Below, piece after piece: positions 20,691-32,312 of a stretch of 64,000 nt of DNA (position 1 is its first letter; each line of letters opens with the position of its first letter). This DNA is from Elephas maximus indicus (Eukaryota; Chordata; Mammalia; Proboscidea; Elephantidae). The notes beneath the pieces were generated by a model. It was not told where the DNA came from. It saw only the letters and a program-made list of their open reading frames with translations, and made no database searches. The stretch lies in contig NC_064835.1 in the NCBI RefSeq assembly GCF_024166365.1, positions 62,662,607 through 62,726,606 of the forward strand, written 5' to 3'. Position numbers and translations under genes: made by a program.

Positions 20691-21780
20691 CGGCACCTTT
20701 TAAACTGCATATCCTCAGGGCTACAGACTAGTACAGGGCGGGGGAAGGGGGGCCGCCTCTTTCTAACCACTCAAAGGCAGGGTGAGAGCCATCCAGGCCC
20801 AGAGTCCGGGTCTGGCAGGCTGCACCCACATTCACACTGGCTCGGCCTGCCTAGGCCAAGGGATCAGGGCTCCACCCTCCTGGAGGTCCTGCCTTGGCTG
20901 TTGAGTGGGGAGAGGAGGAGGAGCAGAGCCGGGAAGGGGGGACAGGCGGTGTGCCTCGTGGAGCAGTGGAGGCAGTAAAGGCGGCCAGGGGCTGGGAAAG
21001 GAGGGGATGAGCGATTGCCTTACTGTTCATGGGCGACCCTGGAGGTGGCTCTGCTGGCTGGGGCAAGGCAACATTTTTCAGAGTAGAAACCTGAGTCCAA
21101 ACCATGTTCCAGCCAGCGACTCAATAGAGCACAGCCGGAATTGTAGTTCCGGAAATGAACATCAGAGGGCGTCCCCGGCTTATCTCTGCCCAGTGAGGGA
21201 GGTGGGAGGTTGTGTGTATGTGGCTTCACCGTGAGAAAATGGGGTTGGGGGGGGCAAGAAGGGGGCCAGGTCTTAGAGCCTAAATTTGACCCTGCATCCC
21301 CTCTGTCTCCACCTCCCCCTCGCCTCAAGGTGCGGCCACATATTCTAATGACAGCAGTACACAGGATAGATCCAAAAGAGGGCAAGCCTGAGGCGGGAGA
21401 CGGGAGGCTGGTAACGAGAGCTGGAAAGACGTGATAAGGACTGCACAAAGGCAATGACAGTGCGGATTGGTTCAGGAGACAGGAAGTCAGATATAATGGA
21501 AAGGTTCTAATAAGCAATTGAATGCGGGGAGCAAGTGTGAGGGAGAGGCGAACTGACTTCCAGCGTTTCTCACAAGTATGGCGTCCAAAACCCGGATAGG
21601 AATACAGGAGAGGAGCAGCGTGGTGGTGGTCAGGGAACACGAGCAGGGTATGAACCTGTGGGATGTGGGGTTCTGACAGATAGCCTGTCCAGAGATGTGT
21701 TGGGCAGTTGCTGTACCATTCTGGAGCTCTGGAGAGAGTTGGGTGAAACCTGAGGTTTTGGGAGTTTTCGTTGTGTATGC
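20691..21780. other. GC-rich single-copy DNA, no gene seen
   Basis: GC-rich block with a candidate regulatory pair near 21135-21173. A 206-codon minus-strand open frame (21020-21640) has no recognised domain and runs through low-complexity Pro/Leu/Ser sequence, so it is not called as a gene. Confidence 0.4.
21135..21173. promoter_or_regulatory. Palindromic ETS/ZNF143-like site plus CTCF-like motif
   Basis: CCGGAATTGTAGTTCCGG (21135-21152) has two inverted CCGGAA (ETS) half-sites around a GGAATTGTAGT core of the ZNF143/THAP11 type. Six bases downstream, ACATCAGAGGGCGTC (21159-21173) is a moderate CTCF match. These factors often share sites at boundaries and promoters; binding here is inferred. 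Confidence 0.4.
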
Positions 21781-22440
21781 AACATTAAAGCCCTGAAGTG
21801 GCTGAGATTACTCAAGGAGCTTGAGAAAAGAGGCAGGCCAAAGGCAGAAGTCAGAGGAGCATCAACATTTCAGAAGCTTGGAAGAGAGGTTCCGGGGGTG
21901 GATTTGAGGTAGTGGAATAACTGAGAGAGATGGAGTGGGCACAATGGAGGAGAAAGTTTAAAAGTGGAGAGTGGTGAAAATGTTTCAGGAAGAGTGGTGA
22001 TGGTTGAAAAAAAAGGGGGGGTGGGGATTAGCATCCCTATTGCTCACCTTCTAAAGAAGGTGCCAGCCTGGTCCCAGGACCTTTTACGATGTATGGTTCA
22101 GAGAGTGGAAGAGAAGACAAAGCCAGAGGAGTTAAGGGGAAGGTGGGACCATTTGTCAGAAAGGAGTGGAGTATAGGAAAGAAAAAAATCCGTGGAGGGG
22201 GGTGTCACTGAAAAAAGAAAAGCTTTGGGGAGTGGAAGTGAGCGGGTATCCTGAGTAGCTCAGAGTAAGAATTGGGGGAGAGGGGAAGGAGGGTGGGCTC
22301 TGGGAAAATGTGTTCTTCTAGTAGAGTGTAAGTTGAAATTTGTTTTTGATTTCTATTTGGGGGCCAAATAACGCCTCTCTGAATGGTACTCTGTACCAAT
22401 ATTGAACCACCCAGGACTTCAGTATTTATTAGAACTCATT
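21781..22440. repeat. Probable ancient repeat, purine-rich
   Basis: Purine-rich DNA with blocks such as CTGAAGTGGCTGAGATTACTCAAGGAGC that resemble old mammalian repeats. No gene seen. Confidence 0.3.
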
Positions 22441-22443
22441 AAA

Positions 22444-23035
22444 CCTTAGCAGGCTATACATAGGGAAAAAAAAAAAAAACCTTAACTTGACAAACAGAAA
22501 CTACCAGAAATCAATAGTATCTAAATGATAAAAGCATTCCCATAAAATTTAAGATCAAGACAAAAATATCCACTATTGTTGCTATTATTCAGCATCGTAC
22601 TGAATGTCCGACTAAGAAGACAAAAAAAAAAGTATAAATTTTGGAAAGGAAGAAATCAAAAATATTAGTTGCTATTGTGTACCTAGAAAATTCAAGACTC
22701 AAGGGAAAAACAACTAGACCTAGCAAGATAGGTGACCACATACCATGTAAAAATCAACGGTTTCCCTCCACACCAGTAATAAAAAAAAAATCAAACCCGT
22801 TGCCGTCAATTCCAACTCAGTAAGTGATGAAAAAACATGAAGGTAAAAAGGTACTATTTCCAATAGCAACAAAAACTATGAAGTACTGTGTCTAGGATTT
22901 GAATTAGTAAAGAAACAAAAAAAGTCCAACACCTATTTGAAGAAAACTCTAAAGCTCTACATAAGAGAAAAGAAAACCTAAACAAATGGAGAGACATATT
23001 ATGTTCCTAGATGCTATTGTTGTCCAGTATTTTAA
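22444..23035 (+). repeat. Ancient L1 ORF2 fragment
   Basis: Plus-strand L1 coding remnant with many stops, recognisable from ATTTAAGATCAAGACAAAAATATCC and GAAGAAAACTCTAAAGCTCTACATAAGAG blocks. A 28-bp tip of a reversed AfroSINE interrupts it near 22794-22822. Confidence 0.6.
22794..22822 (-). repeat. AfroSINE 3'-tip fragment
   Basis: CAAACCCGTTGCCGTCAATTCCAACTCA is the complement of the AfroSINE tail only. The rest of the SINE is absent. Confidence 0.6.
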
Positions 23036-23209
23036 TTCTATTTTAAACCCCATAAATTAGACATTACTGGTTCGATGAGTTTGATGAGTGAGGTATTATT
23101 TTCATTAAGGCAGCATTTGTTTACCTATATGTTTACCAATTTCTTTGCTTGTCATTCCTTCTTGAGTCACTGACCTTCCTTCTAGGATCATTTCCTTCTT
23201 CCTAAAAAA
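23036..23209 (-). repeat. Ancient L1, left part of interrupted copy
   Basis: Reverse-oriented old L1 sequence ending AAAAAAC at 23209. Its continuation, starting with AAGGAAC at 26545, lies beyond the younger L1 and extends to about 26815 (TTCATTCTTGAAAGATAGTTTTGCTG-like blocks). Confidence 0.6.
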
Positions 23210-26200
23210 CTTTTTTTTTTTTTTGTACTTTAGATAAAGGTTAACACAGCAAATTAGTTTCTCATTAACAATTAATACACATATTGTTTTGTGACATTGG
23301 CTGCCAACCCCATGACATGTCAACACTCTCCCATTCTCGACCTTGGGTTCCCCGTTACCAACTTTTCTGTCCCTTCCTGACTTCTCGTCCTTGCCCCTGA
23401 GGTGGTGTGCCAATTTAGCTTCTTTTTGTTTTATTGGCCTGTCTAATCCTTGGCTGAAGGGTGACCCTCAGGAGTGACTTCAGTACTGAGTTAAAAGGAT
23501 GTCCGGGGGCCATGCTCTTGGGGTTTCTCCAGTCTCTGTCAGACCAGTAAGTCTGGTCTCCTTTTGTGAGTTAGAATTTTGTTCTATAGTTTTCTCCAGC
23601 TCTATCTGGGACCCTCTATTGTGATCCCTGTCAGAGCAGTCAATGGTGGTAACTGCACACCATCTAGTTGTGCTGAACTCAGTCTGGTGATGGCTGTGGT
23701 AGTTGTGGTCCATTAGTCCTTTTGACTAATCTTTCCCTTGTGTCTTTGGTTTTCTTCATTCTCTCTTGCTCCAGATTGTGGGCGGGGGAGGGACCAGTGG
23801 AGTATCTTAGATGGCTGCTCATAAGGTTTTAAGACCCAAGATACTACCCACCCAAGTAGGATGTAGAACATTTTCTTTACAAACTATCTTATGCCATTTG
23901 AGCTAGATGTTCCCTGAGACCGTGGTCCCCAGCCCTCAGCCCAGTAATTTGGTCCCTCGGGGAATTTGAATGTGTCTGTGAAGCTTCCATGACCTTGCCT
24001 TGGTCAAGTTGTACTGACTTGCCCTGTACTGTGTACTGTCTTACCCTTGCCAAAGTTACCACTTATCTATTGACTAGTTAGTGCTTTTCCCTCCCTTGCC
24101 TAAACCAAACCAAACCAAACCAAGACAAAACCCATTGCCATTGAGTCAATTCCAACTCATATAGGACCCTATAGGACAGAGTAGAACTGCCCCATAGAGT
24201 TTCCAAGGAGTGCATGGTGGATTCGAACTACATGACCAGCGTTTCCTCTCCTGCCTAGTAACCATCAAAGATTGTTTCTTTCTGTGTATAAACCTTTTCA
24301 AGAGTTTTTTTTAAGTAGTGGTCTCATACAGTATTTGTCCTTGTGATTGACTTGTTTCACTCAGCATAATGCCCTCCAGATTCATCCATGTTATGAGATG
24401 TTTTGAAGATTCATCATTGTTCTTTATTGTTGCATAGTATTCCATTGTGTATATGTACCACAGTTTGTCCATTCATCTGTTATTGGGCACTTAGGTTGTT
24501 CCCATCTTTTTGCTATTGTGAACAATGCTGCAACAAACATGGGTGTACACAGGTCTATTCGTGTGACAGCTCTTATTTCTCCAGAATATATTCTAGGAGT
24601 AGGATTGCTGGATAGCATGGCATTTCTATTTCTAGCTTTTTAAGGAAGAGCCATAACATTTTCCAAAATAGTTGTACCATTTGACATTCCCACCAGCAGT
24701 GCATAAGAGTTCCAATCTCCAACATTTGTTTTTTTTTTTTTTTTATTCCTGCCAGTAATGTCAGGGGCAAGATGGTATCTCATTGTAGTTTTGATTTCTA
24801 TTTCTTTGTGGCTAGTGATTGTGAGCATTTCCTCATGTGTCTGTTAGCTGCATGAATGTCTTCTTTGGTGAAGTGTCTGTTCATATCCTTTGCCCATTTT
24901 TTACTTGGATTATTTGTCATTTTATTGTAGAGGTGTTGGATTGTCCTGTAGGTTTTAGAGGTTAGACCATTGTTGGATTTGTAATAGCCAAAAAATTTTC
25001 CCAGTCTGTAGGTTCTCTTTTTCCTCTTTTGGTGAAGTCTTTTGATGAGCATTAAGTGTTTAATTTTGAGAGGATCTCAGTTATCTAGCTTATCTTCTCG
25101 TGTTTGTGTATTGTTAGTTATGGTTTGTATGCTATTTATGCCATGTATTAGGGCCTGTAGCATTGACCCTATTTTTTCTTCTATGATCTTTATAGTTTTC
25201 GGTTTTATATTCAGGTCTTTGATTCATTTTGAATTAGTTTTTGTGTATGATGTGAGGTATAGGTCCTGTTTCATTTTTTTACAGATGGACACCCAGTTTT
25301 GCCAGCACAGTTTGTTTAAAAAAACTGTCTTTCCCCCATTTAATGAACTTTGGGGCTTTGTCAAAGATCAGGTGACCGTAGGTGGATGGATTTACATCTG
25401 GGTTCTCAATTCTGTCCCATTGGACAATGCGTTTGTCATTGTACCAATACCAGGCTGTTTTCGCTACCATAGCTATATGATTCTGAGGTCAGGTAGTCCT
25501 CCTACTTCATTCTCTTTCTTCTATTTCTTTACTTGTCCAGGGCTGCTTTCTTTTTCATATAAAGTCAATGATTTAGCTTTTCCTTAAAGAGTGCTGTTGG
25601 TATTTGGATCGGGATTACATTGTATTTGTAGGTTGCTTTGAGTAAAATTGGCATTTTCACAATGCTGAGTCTACCTATCCATGAGCATGGTACGTTTTTA
25701 TATTTATTTAGGTGTTTTTTGGTTTCTTGCAGTAGTGTTTTGTAGTTTTCTTTGTATAGGTGTTTTACGTCCCTGGTTAGATGTATTCCTAAGTAATTTA
25801 TTTTATTAGGGGCTACTATAAATGGTATTGGTTTCTTAATTTCCTTTTTGTGGTTCTCTTTATTGGTGTATAGGAACCCAACTGATTTTTGCATGTTTAT
25901 CTTGTATCCTGCCACTCTGCTGAATCTTTCTGTTAGTTCCAATAGTTTTCTTGTGTGGTCTTTGGGGGTTCTCTATGTATAGTATCACATCATTCACGAA
26001 TAGGGACAGTTTTACTCATTTCTTACCAATGTGGATGCCCTTTATTTCTTTTTCTTGCTCTATTGCTCTAGCTAAACTTCCAGCACAATGTTAAATAGGA
26101 GTGATGATAAAGGGCATGCTTGTCTTGTTCCCGTTCTCGGGGGGAATGTTTTCAGCTTCTCCCCAATGAAAATTATGTTGGTTGCTAGCTTTGTATAGAT

Positions 26201-26543
26201 GCCTTTATTATGTTGAGGAATTTCCCTTCTAGACCTGTTTTATTGACAGTTTTTATCAGGAATGGGTGTTGGACTTTATCAAATGCCTTTTCTGCATTGA
26301 TTGAAACGATCATATGATTCTTTTGTTTTATTTATGTGGTGGATTACGTTGATTGATTTTCTAGTGTTGAATCATCCTTGCATACCTAGTATGAACCCCA
26401 CTTGATTGTGGATTTTTTTTTTTTTAAATATGATGCTGAGTTCTGTTGGCTAGAATTTTGTTGAGAATTTTTGCATCTATATTCGTGAGAGATATTGGTC
26501 TGTAATTTTCTTTTTTTGTGGTGTCTTTGCCTGGTTTTGGTGT
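23210..26543 (-). mobile_element. 5'-truncated younger L1 (ORF2 part plus 3' UTR)
   Basis: It starts with the complement of the poly-A tail, then ~1.2 kb of 3' UTR, then ORF2 C-terminal and reverse-transcriptase sequence read from the minus strand (stretches near 24573-25052, 25279-25470, 25565-25942). Stops and frame breaks separate these pieces, so no full ORF2 product is possible. It shares its 3' UTR with the L1 copies at 28965, 34086 and 59223. Target repeats are (T)AAAAAAC and (T)AAGGAAC, imperfect. A SINE sits at 24103-24245. Confidence 0.9.
24103..24245 (-). mobile_element. AfroSINE inserted into L1
   Basis: AACCAAACCAAACC.. to the truncated head, flanked by CTCCCTTGCCTA (24091-24102) and CTCTCCTGCCTA (24246-24257), a target duplication with two changes. 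It splits the L1 3' UTR. Confidence 0.9.
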
Positions 26544-27110
26544 TAAGGAACATTTTTTAGCGGTTCTATAGTACAGGTTTATTGGTAGTAAACTTATTTT
26601 TTGTTTATCTTGAAGTTATCCTTAATTCACCCTCATTCTTGAAAGATAGTTTTGCTGAATGTATAATTCTAGCATGACAAGTTATTTTCTTTTAGTCCTT
26701 TGAGTATACAATTCTCTGGCTCCCATTTTTCACTCTTGCTATTGAGAAATCTTTTGCCATTTTAATCGTTGTTTCTTTGTAGGTCATCTGACTTTTTCTG
26801 ATTGCCTTTAAAAAAAAAACAAAACAAAACTTTTTACTATGGAAAATTTCAGACGTACCCAAAGTAGAGAGACAAGTATAATGAACTTCCAACACTCAGC
26901 TTCCACAGTTAATAACATCTTAGCAATATTATTTCTTCTGTTCTACCTCCCCTCCCTCCAGGCGTTTTTTTTGACTGGAGCATTTAAACCAAGTTCCAGA
27001 TAGATGTATGTATCAGGTTGTGTCTCTAGTAGATAAGGACTTTTTGTTTTATTTTATTTTTGTATTAAAATCTTAATATCATCTAATTCCTTGTGCTTGT
27101 TTGAATTTAA
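26544..27110 (-). repeat. Ancient L1 continuation and 3'-end fragment
   Basis: 26544-26815 continues the old L1 split by the younger L1. 26816-27110 (ACTATGGAAAATTTCAGACGTACCC, AGTAGATAAGGACTTTTTG) is another old L1 3' segment whose orientation I cannot fix. Confidence 0.45.
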
Positions 27111-27311
27111 GACTCAGAAGACGCATCACCCAAATGCACAGTGTGGCCTTTCTAGAGCAATCTCTTCTTTTTTCTCTCATGATAGTGATGTGTTGAAGAA
27201 ATTAGATCAATTAACCTGTGAAATGTCCCAATTTCTGGTTTTGGCTCTTAGCTTCCTCATGGTGTCATTTAATCTTTTGTTTGTTTGTTTTAATCCTCTG
27301 TGTTGCTGTAT

Positions 27312-27522
27312 GGAGCCCTGGTGGCACAGTGGTTAAAGTGCTCAGCTGCTAACCAAAAGGTGGTTGGTTCGACCCACCAGCTGCTCTGCAGGAAAAATAT
27401 GTGGCAGTCTGCTTCTGTAAAGATTACACCTTTGGAAACCCTATAGGGCAGTTCTACTTTGTCCTGTAGGGTCTCCATAAGTTGGAATCAACTCAGCAGC
27501 AGTGGGTTTGGTTTGGTTTGTG
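27312..27522 (+). mobile_element. AfroSINE, long form
   Basis: GGAGCCCTGGTGGCACAGTGG to AATCAACTCAGCAGCAGTGGG with a GGTTT tail. It carries an extra segment with AATATGTGGCAGTCTGCTTCTGTAAAGATTAC, also seen at 28215. Confidence 0.95.
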
Positions 27523-27614
27523 TTCTGTAAACTGGAAACTGGCTCTAAAGTCTTCATTAGGCTTGTGTTCTTTTTCTGGCAAGACCAGTTTATAGGCGGT
27601 GCTCTGTACCTTAT

Positions 27615-27770
27615 GGAAACCCTGGTGGCGTAGTGGTTAAGTGCTACGGCTGCTAACCAAGGGGTGGGCAGTTCGAATCTGCCAGGCGCTCCTTAGAAAC
27701 TCTATGGGTCAGTTCTACTCTGTCCTATAGGGTCACTATGAGTTGGAATCGACTCGACAGCACTGGGTCT
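27615..27770 (+). mobile_element. AfroSINE, short form
   Basis: GGAAACCCTGGTGGCGTAGTGG to AATCGACTCGACAGCACTGGG. The tail is close to the consensus. Confidence 0.95.
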
Positions 27771-27989
27771 GGGTGTACTTTATATTGTATCACATCAGAA
27801 TGCACACATTGTACATTTGCTCCATGTCCATTAAGTTTTCTTATTTTAACAATTCCATGTTTCTTTTCTAAAAGTTCTATTTTTCCTTCAATTCTGTCTT
27901 GTCCTTTAAAATAGCCTCTTCTTTCTTGCTCATTTTTGTAATTCCATCTTTTATTTCCTCAAGCCTTTCATACATAGGAGTTTTTATTC

Positions 27990-28062
27990 AAAAACCAACC
28001 AAACCCATTGCTGTTGAGTCGATTCCAACTTATGGCGGCCCTACAGAACAGCCTAGAACTGC
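27990..28062 (-). mobile_element. AfroSINE, truncated
   Basis: AACCAACCAAACCCATTGCTG through GCCTAGAACTGCCCC; only the tail half is present, in reverse. Confidence 0.85.
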
Positions 28063-28214
28063 CCCAGAGCTAGTGATTCCACTCAGTTTGGAAATCTACA
28101 TCTATTGATTGCTCCTGCTGACCCTCGTTGTAGTTTGCTGGGTAATCTTTGATGGAGAACCCATGTTTAGGTGATCCGATCTGAGCCTAAAATAGGAGTG
28201 CTTTCCTCCAGGGA

Positions 28215-28408
28215 AGGAGCCCTGGGGGTGCAGTGGTTAAGTACTCAGCTGCTAACTGAAAGGTTAGTGGTTCAAACCCACCAGCTGCTCCATGGGAGAA
28301 AGATGGGGACAGTCTGCTTCCTTGAAGATTACAGACTTGGAAACTCTAAGGGGCAGTTCCACTCTGTCTTACAGGGTCACTACAGCTTGACAGCAACCAG
28401 TTTGGTTC
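28215..28408 (+). mobile_element. AfroSINE, long form
   Basis: GGAGCCCTGGGGGTGCAGTGG to CAGCTTGACAGCAACCAGTTTGG; same extended layout as the copy at 27312. Confidence 0.93.
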
Positions 28409-28864
28409 CTTCTGAGAGGATCTGCATTTGCTTCCTGGAGAAACGTGTGCACTAAAGGCCTGGGATAACCTTTGTTTCCTCTAGAGTCCCACCACTTGAT
28501 GTAGGGGTCTCAGGTTCAGGGCCCCTTCTCAGACTCACAAATAGATTAAAAGGCTGCGGTTGGCATTTGCCTCAGGGCAGCCCTGCCTAGTGAGTTTTGT
28601 ATTATTTACCACTCTGATTTCAGTCCAAGTTTTTTGCTTAATTTTATTTGTTTTGTTTTGGTTTCCCTTTCTCTTTGGAGATTTCTCTTACACCAGTAAA
28701 AAAAAAAAAACAAAAAAAAACTCCCAGTAAGGCTAACAAAAACTTCATGCTTTATGTATATTCTACTTATTTTGCAGTGGGAGCACCCTTCATGAGTATC
28801 TAGTAGGCCTTGCTCCTGGAAGTGGGAGTTTGCAGCACAATTTTTAGAATTAAAATCTGGGAAC
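28409..28864. other. No gene seen; A-rich tract
   Basis: Single-copy DNA with an interrupted A tract near 28699-28720. Nothing coding is supported. Confidence 0.4.
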
Positions 28865-28962
28865 AACCTGAATACTTATCCGTGGAGTGGCAGTTTAATT
28901 AATTATGGCGCATCAGTACAATGGAGCACAATGGAATAGTTTAAATAAAGAAGACATGGATC
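28865..28962 (+). repeat. Ancient L1, split by younger L1
   Basis: GGGAACAACCTGAATACTTATC and CAATGGAGCACAATGGAATAG match the old L1 3' theme. The copy seems to resume at 30382-30670 (AGATAGATCTATGTGTAATGC, CTCCAAGGAAGGAG). Confidence 0.6.
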
Positions 28963-30380
28963 ATCTCACCCCAGCATTACTGGCACGAATCAAAAAAGCA
29001 GAAAATAACAAATGTTGGAGAGGCTGCAGGGAGATCAGAACTCTTATGCACAGCTGGTGGGAATACAAAATGATACAACCATTTTGGAAAACAATATGGC
29101 GCTTCCTTAGAAAGTTAGAAATAGAAATACCATATGACCCAGCAATCTTGTTCCTAGGAATATATCCTAGAGAAATAAGAGTCATCACATGAATAGACAT
29201 ATGCACACCCATGTTCATTGCAGCATTGTTCACAATAGCAACCTGGATGCCCATCAACAGATGAATGTATAGTCAAACTGTGGTACATACACACAATGGA
29301 GTATTACACAACGACAAAGAACAACAATGAATCTATGAAGCATCTCATAACATGGATGAATCTGGAGGACATTATGCTGAGTGAAATAAGTCAATCACAT
29401 AAGGACAAATACAGTATGAGATCATTACTATAAAAACTCATGAAAAGGCTTACACACAAAAAGAAACAATCTTTGATGGTTACCAGTGAGGAGAGGGGTG
29501 GGGATGGAAAAACTCTGACTAGACAATAGATAAGTGGTACCTTTGGTGAAGGGTAAGACAATACACAACACTAGGGAAGCCAGCACAACTTGTACAAGTC
29601 AAGGCCATGGAAGATCCACAGACACATCCAAACTCCCTGAGGGACTGAATTGCTGGGCTTAGGGCTGTGGGGACCATGGTCTCAGGGAACATCTGGCTCA
29701 GTTGGCATAACATAGTTTATAAAGAAAATGCTCTACGTTGTACTTTGGTGAGTAGCATCTGGGGTCTTAAAAGCTTGTGAGCAGCCATCCATGATACTCC
29801 ACTGGTCTCACCCCTTCAGGAGCAAGGAAGAATGAAGAAAACTAAAGACACAAGGGAAAGATTAGTCCAAAGGACTAATGGACCACATCTACCACAGCCT
29901 CCACCAGACTGAGTCCAGTACAACTAGATGGTGCCTGGCTACCACCACTGACTGCTCTGACAGGGATCACATTAGAGGGTCCTGGATAGAGCTGGAGAAA
30001 AATGTAGAACAAAAGTCTAACTCAGAAAGATAGACCAGACTTGCTGGCCTGACAGAGACTGGAGAAACCCTGAGAGCATGGCCCCTGGACACACTTTCAG
30101 CTCCGTAATGAAGTCACTCCCAAGGATCACCCTTCAGCCAGAGATTGGACAGGCCCCTAAAACAAAATGAGACTAAAGGGGCACAGCAGCGCGGGGGCAA
30201 GGACTAGAAGGCAGAAGGGGACAGGAAAGCTGGTAATAGGAAACCCAAGTTTGAGGAGGGAGAGTGTTGACATGTCGTGGGGTTGTTAACCAGTGTCATA
30301 AAACAATATGTGTTCTGTTTAATGAGAAGCTAATTTGTTCTGTAAACCTTCACCTAAAGTACAATTAAAAAAAAAAAAAA
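28963..30380 (+). mobile_element. 5'-truncated younger L1 3' end
   Basis: It contains the end of ORF2 (about 28975-29190, readable as a C-terminal fragment with a stop), then the ~1.2-kb 3' UTR, ending CCTTCACCTAAAGTACAATT and a poly-A at 30364-30378. It closely matches the minus-strand copies at 23210 and 59223. It cannot encode a functional protein. Exact target duplication is not clear. Confidence 0.9.
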
Positions 30381-30381
30381 G

Positions 30382-30760
30382 AGATAGATCTATGTGTAAT
30401 GCATGGGAGATCTCTAATACATGTTGCTAAACGAAAAACCAGGTTAGGACTCTTTGTGGTATAATCCAATTTACATATTAGAGAAAGTCCAAGTAAATAC
30501 ATACCTAGATAAATAAATAGAAAAAGGCCTTTTATTAATCTATTAATAGAAGTATTGCAATTTATTGATAATAGTAACCTCCAAGGAAGGAGAAAGCTGA
30601 AGTAGGGGCAGAGATTAAAGCTGCCTTTTCCTCTTTTGCTCTATACATGTCTGTATGGTTTGTTTTTTTTTTTCCCCCATTTTGGTATCACAAGTAGGTA
30701 CTTACCTATTACTTACATAAATTTCCTTTTTAAAAGCATTAGTTGCCACAGACAGGCCAA
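30382..30760 (+). repeat. Ancient L1 continuation
   Basis: Resumes the old L1 3' region begun at 28865; includes a T/C run at 30660-30678. Confidence 0.45.
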
Positions 30761-31442
30761 GGAAGGACTTCACAGAGTCCACTGAATTTGGCTACTTGAA
30801 CAGAGCAGCTTCAGACCCATGGTGAGGAAGAAGCTGGGCTCAGGGGCGAAGAAGGAGCCAGAGATGGGGCAAGTAAAGAAACTGAATTAATATTTAAAAT
30901 CTTCCTGCAAATTAAAGTCCAGCCCCAGATAATGTCCAATGGTGCATTCTCTTAAATATTTAAAGAAAATATAGTACCAATTCTATTTTTTTTTTTTTAA
31001 AGTGATGCACAATTTATTTTGGGTGTTATGCAAGTACTTTTACACTCATTTAAACCCAACGAAAACCTTTTATGATAAGTAACTGAGAAAACTGAGATGC
31101 AGAGAGGTTAACTAACTTGCCCCAAGAGGTAGTGAAGATGAGATTCGAACCCAAGTCTGTTGGAGCTGAAAGCTTATCCTTTCTTTACAACTAAGTACTG
31201 CTTCCCATGGATCCCACTGCTGTACTTCCAGCTAATTGAAAGTGGTTCACCTTTTTAAAATTCTACCAGTTCTTTTCAGCTCCAACATTATATTAGTATT
31301 GGCACAGTGAACACCAACTCCTTTTAAGTGACAGACCTAATTCACAGCCATTTTCTCTTCAACATTTTCTTCCATGTCACCAACAGATCAAGTACTTCTT
31401 TCTCTAAAAAGTCATTACTATTTTTAGCTCCTCAAAGATATA
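30761..31442. repeat. Single-copy DNA with a reversed MIR
   Basis: A reversed MIR is visible at about 31030-31205 (AACTGAGAAAACTGAGATGCAGAGAGG, TTAACTAACTTGCCCCAAGAG, AGATTCGAACCCAAGTCTG). The rest is not recognised. Confidence 0.6.
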
Positions 31443-31945
31443 TTTTTAAAAATTTTTATTGTGCTTTAAGTGAAAGTTTACAAATCAAGTCAGTCTCTCA
31501 TACAAAAATTTATATATACCTTGCTGTGTACTCCTAATTGCTCTCCCCCTAATGAGACACCACACTCCTTCCCTCCACTCTCTATTTTCGTGTCCATTCG
31601 GCCAGCTTCTGACCCCCTCTGCTCTCTCATCTCCCCTTCAGCTAGGAGATGCCAACATAGTCTCATGTGTCTACTTGATCCAAGAAGTTCATTCTTCACC
31701 AGTATCATTTTCTATCCCATAGTCCAGTCCAATCCCTGTCTGAAGAGTTGACTTTGGAAATGGTTCCTGTCTTGGGCTAACAGAAGGTCTGGGGACCATG
31801 ACCTCTGGGGTCCTTCTAGTCTTAGTCAGACCATTATGTCTGGTCTCTTTACAAGAATTTGAGGTCTGCATCCCACTGCTCTCCTGCTCCCTCAGGGGCT
31901 CTCCGTTGCACTCCCTGTCAGGGCAGTCAACGGTTGTAGCAGGGC
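31443..31945 (-). mobile_element. 5'-truncated L1 3' end
   Basis: Same family as 2754 and 54806: TTTTTATTGTGCTTTAAGTG at the left and ...CCCTGTCAGGGCAGTCAACGG at the right. Only 3' UTR is present. Confidence 0.85.
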
Positions 31946-32098
31946 ACAGTACCAATTCCTAACAAATTCTTTCAGAAAACAGAGGAGGAGGACACACTTC
32001 TTAGCTCATTTTATGAAACCGGTATAACCCTGATACCAAAGCCAAGCAAAGATATTATAAGAAAAGAAAACTATGGACCAATATCCATTATGAACATA
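31946..32098 (+). repeat. Ancient L1 ORF2, part 1 of 3
   Basis: L1 ORF2 remnant (CAAATTCTTTCAGAAAACAG, ACCGGTATAACCCTGATACC, AACTATGGACCAATATCC). It continues at 33732-34085 and 37319-38250, interrupted by an ERVL element and a younger L1. Stops are frequent. Confidence 0.8.
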
Positions 32099-32312
32099 TG
32101 TGATCGTTAAGGTTGTGTGTTAACTTAGCTGGGCCATGATTCTCGGTGGTTTGATAGTCATATAATGTTGTGGTTACTTCCATGATGAGATTTGATATTA
32201 TGTGATTACCTCCATGGTGGGTTCTGCTATGAGTAGCCCATCAGTTGAAAAGGAGTTTCCTCGGGCATGTGGCCTGCATTGAATATAAGTGGATATTCTG
32301 GCAAGGTTTGTG
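32099..32312 (+). repeat. ERVL 5' LTR, truncated
   Basis: Matches the first ~40% of the 3' LTR (33189-33394), from TGTGATCGTTAAGG to GGCAAGGTTTGTGGG, then breaks. The break sits on TGTGGG, which is also the next part of the inverted integrase, so a 6-base microhomology marks the joint. Confidence 0.88.

Noticed and set aside
21020-21640. 206-codon minus-strand open frame
   Set aside because: Low-complexity, no domain, in GC-rich DNA; it passes over the regulatory-like site without sign of coding constraint.
25042-25587. 181-codon plus-strand frame
   Set aside because: Antisense shadow of L1 ORF2, which is on the minus strand here.
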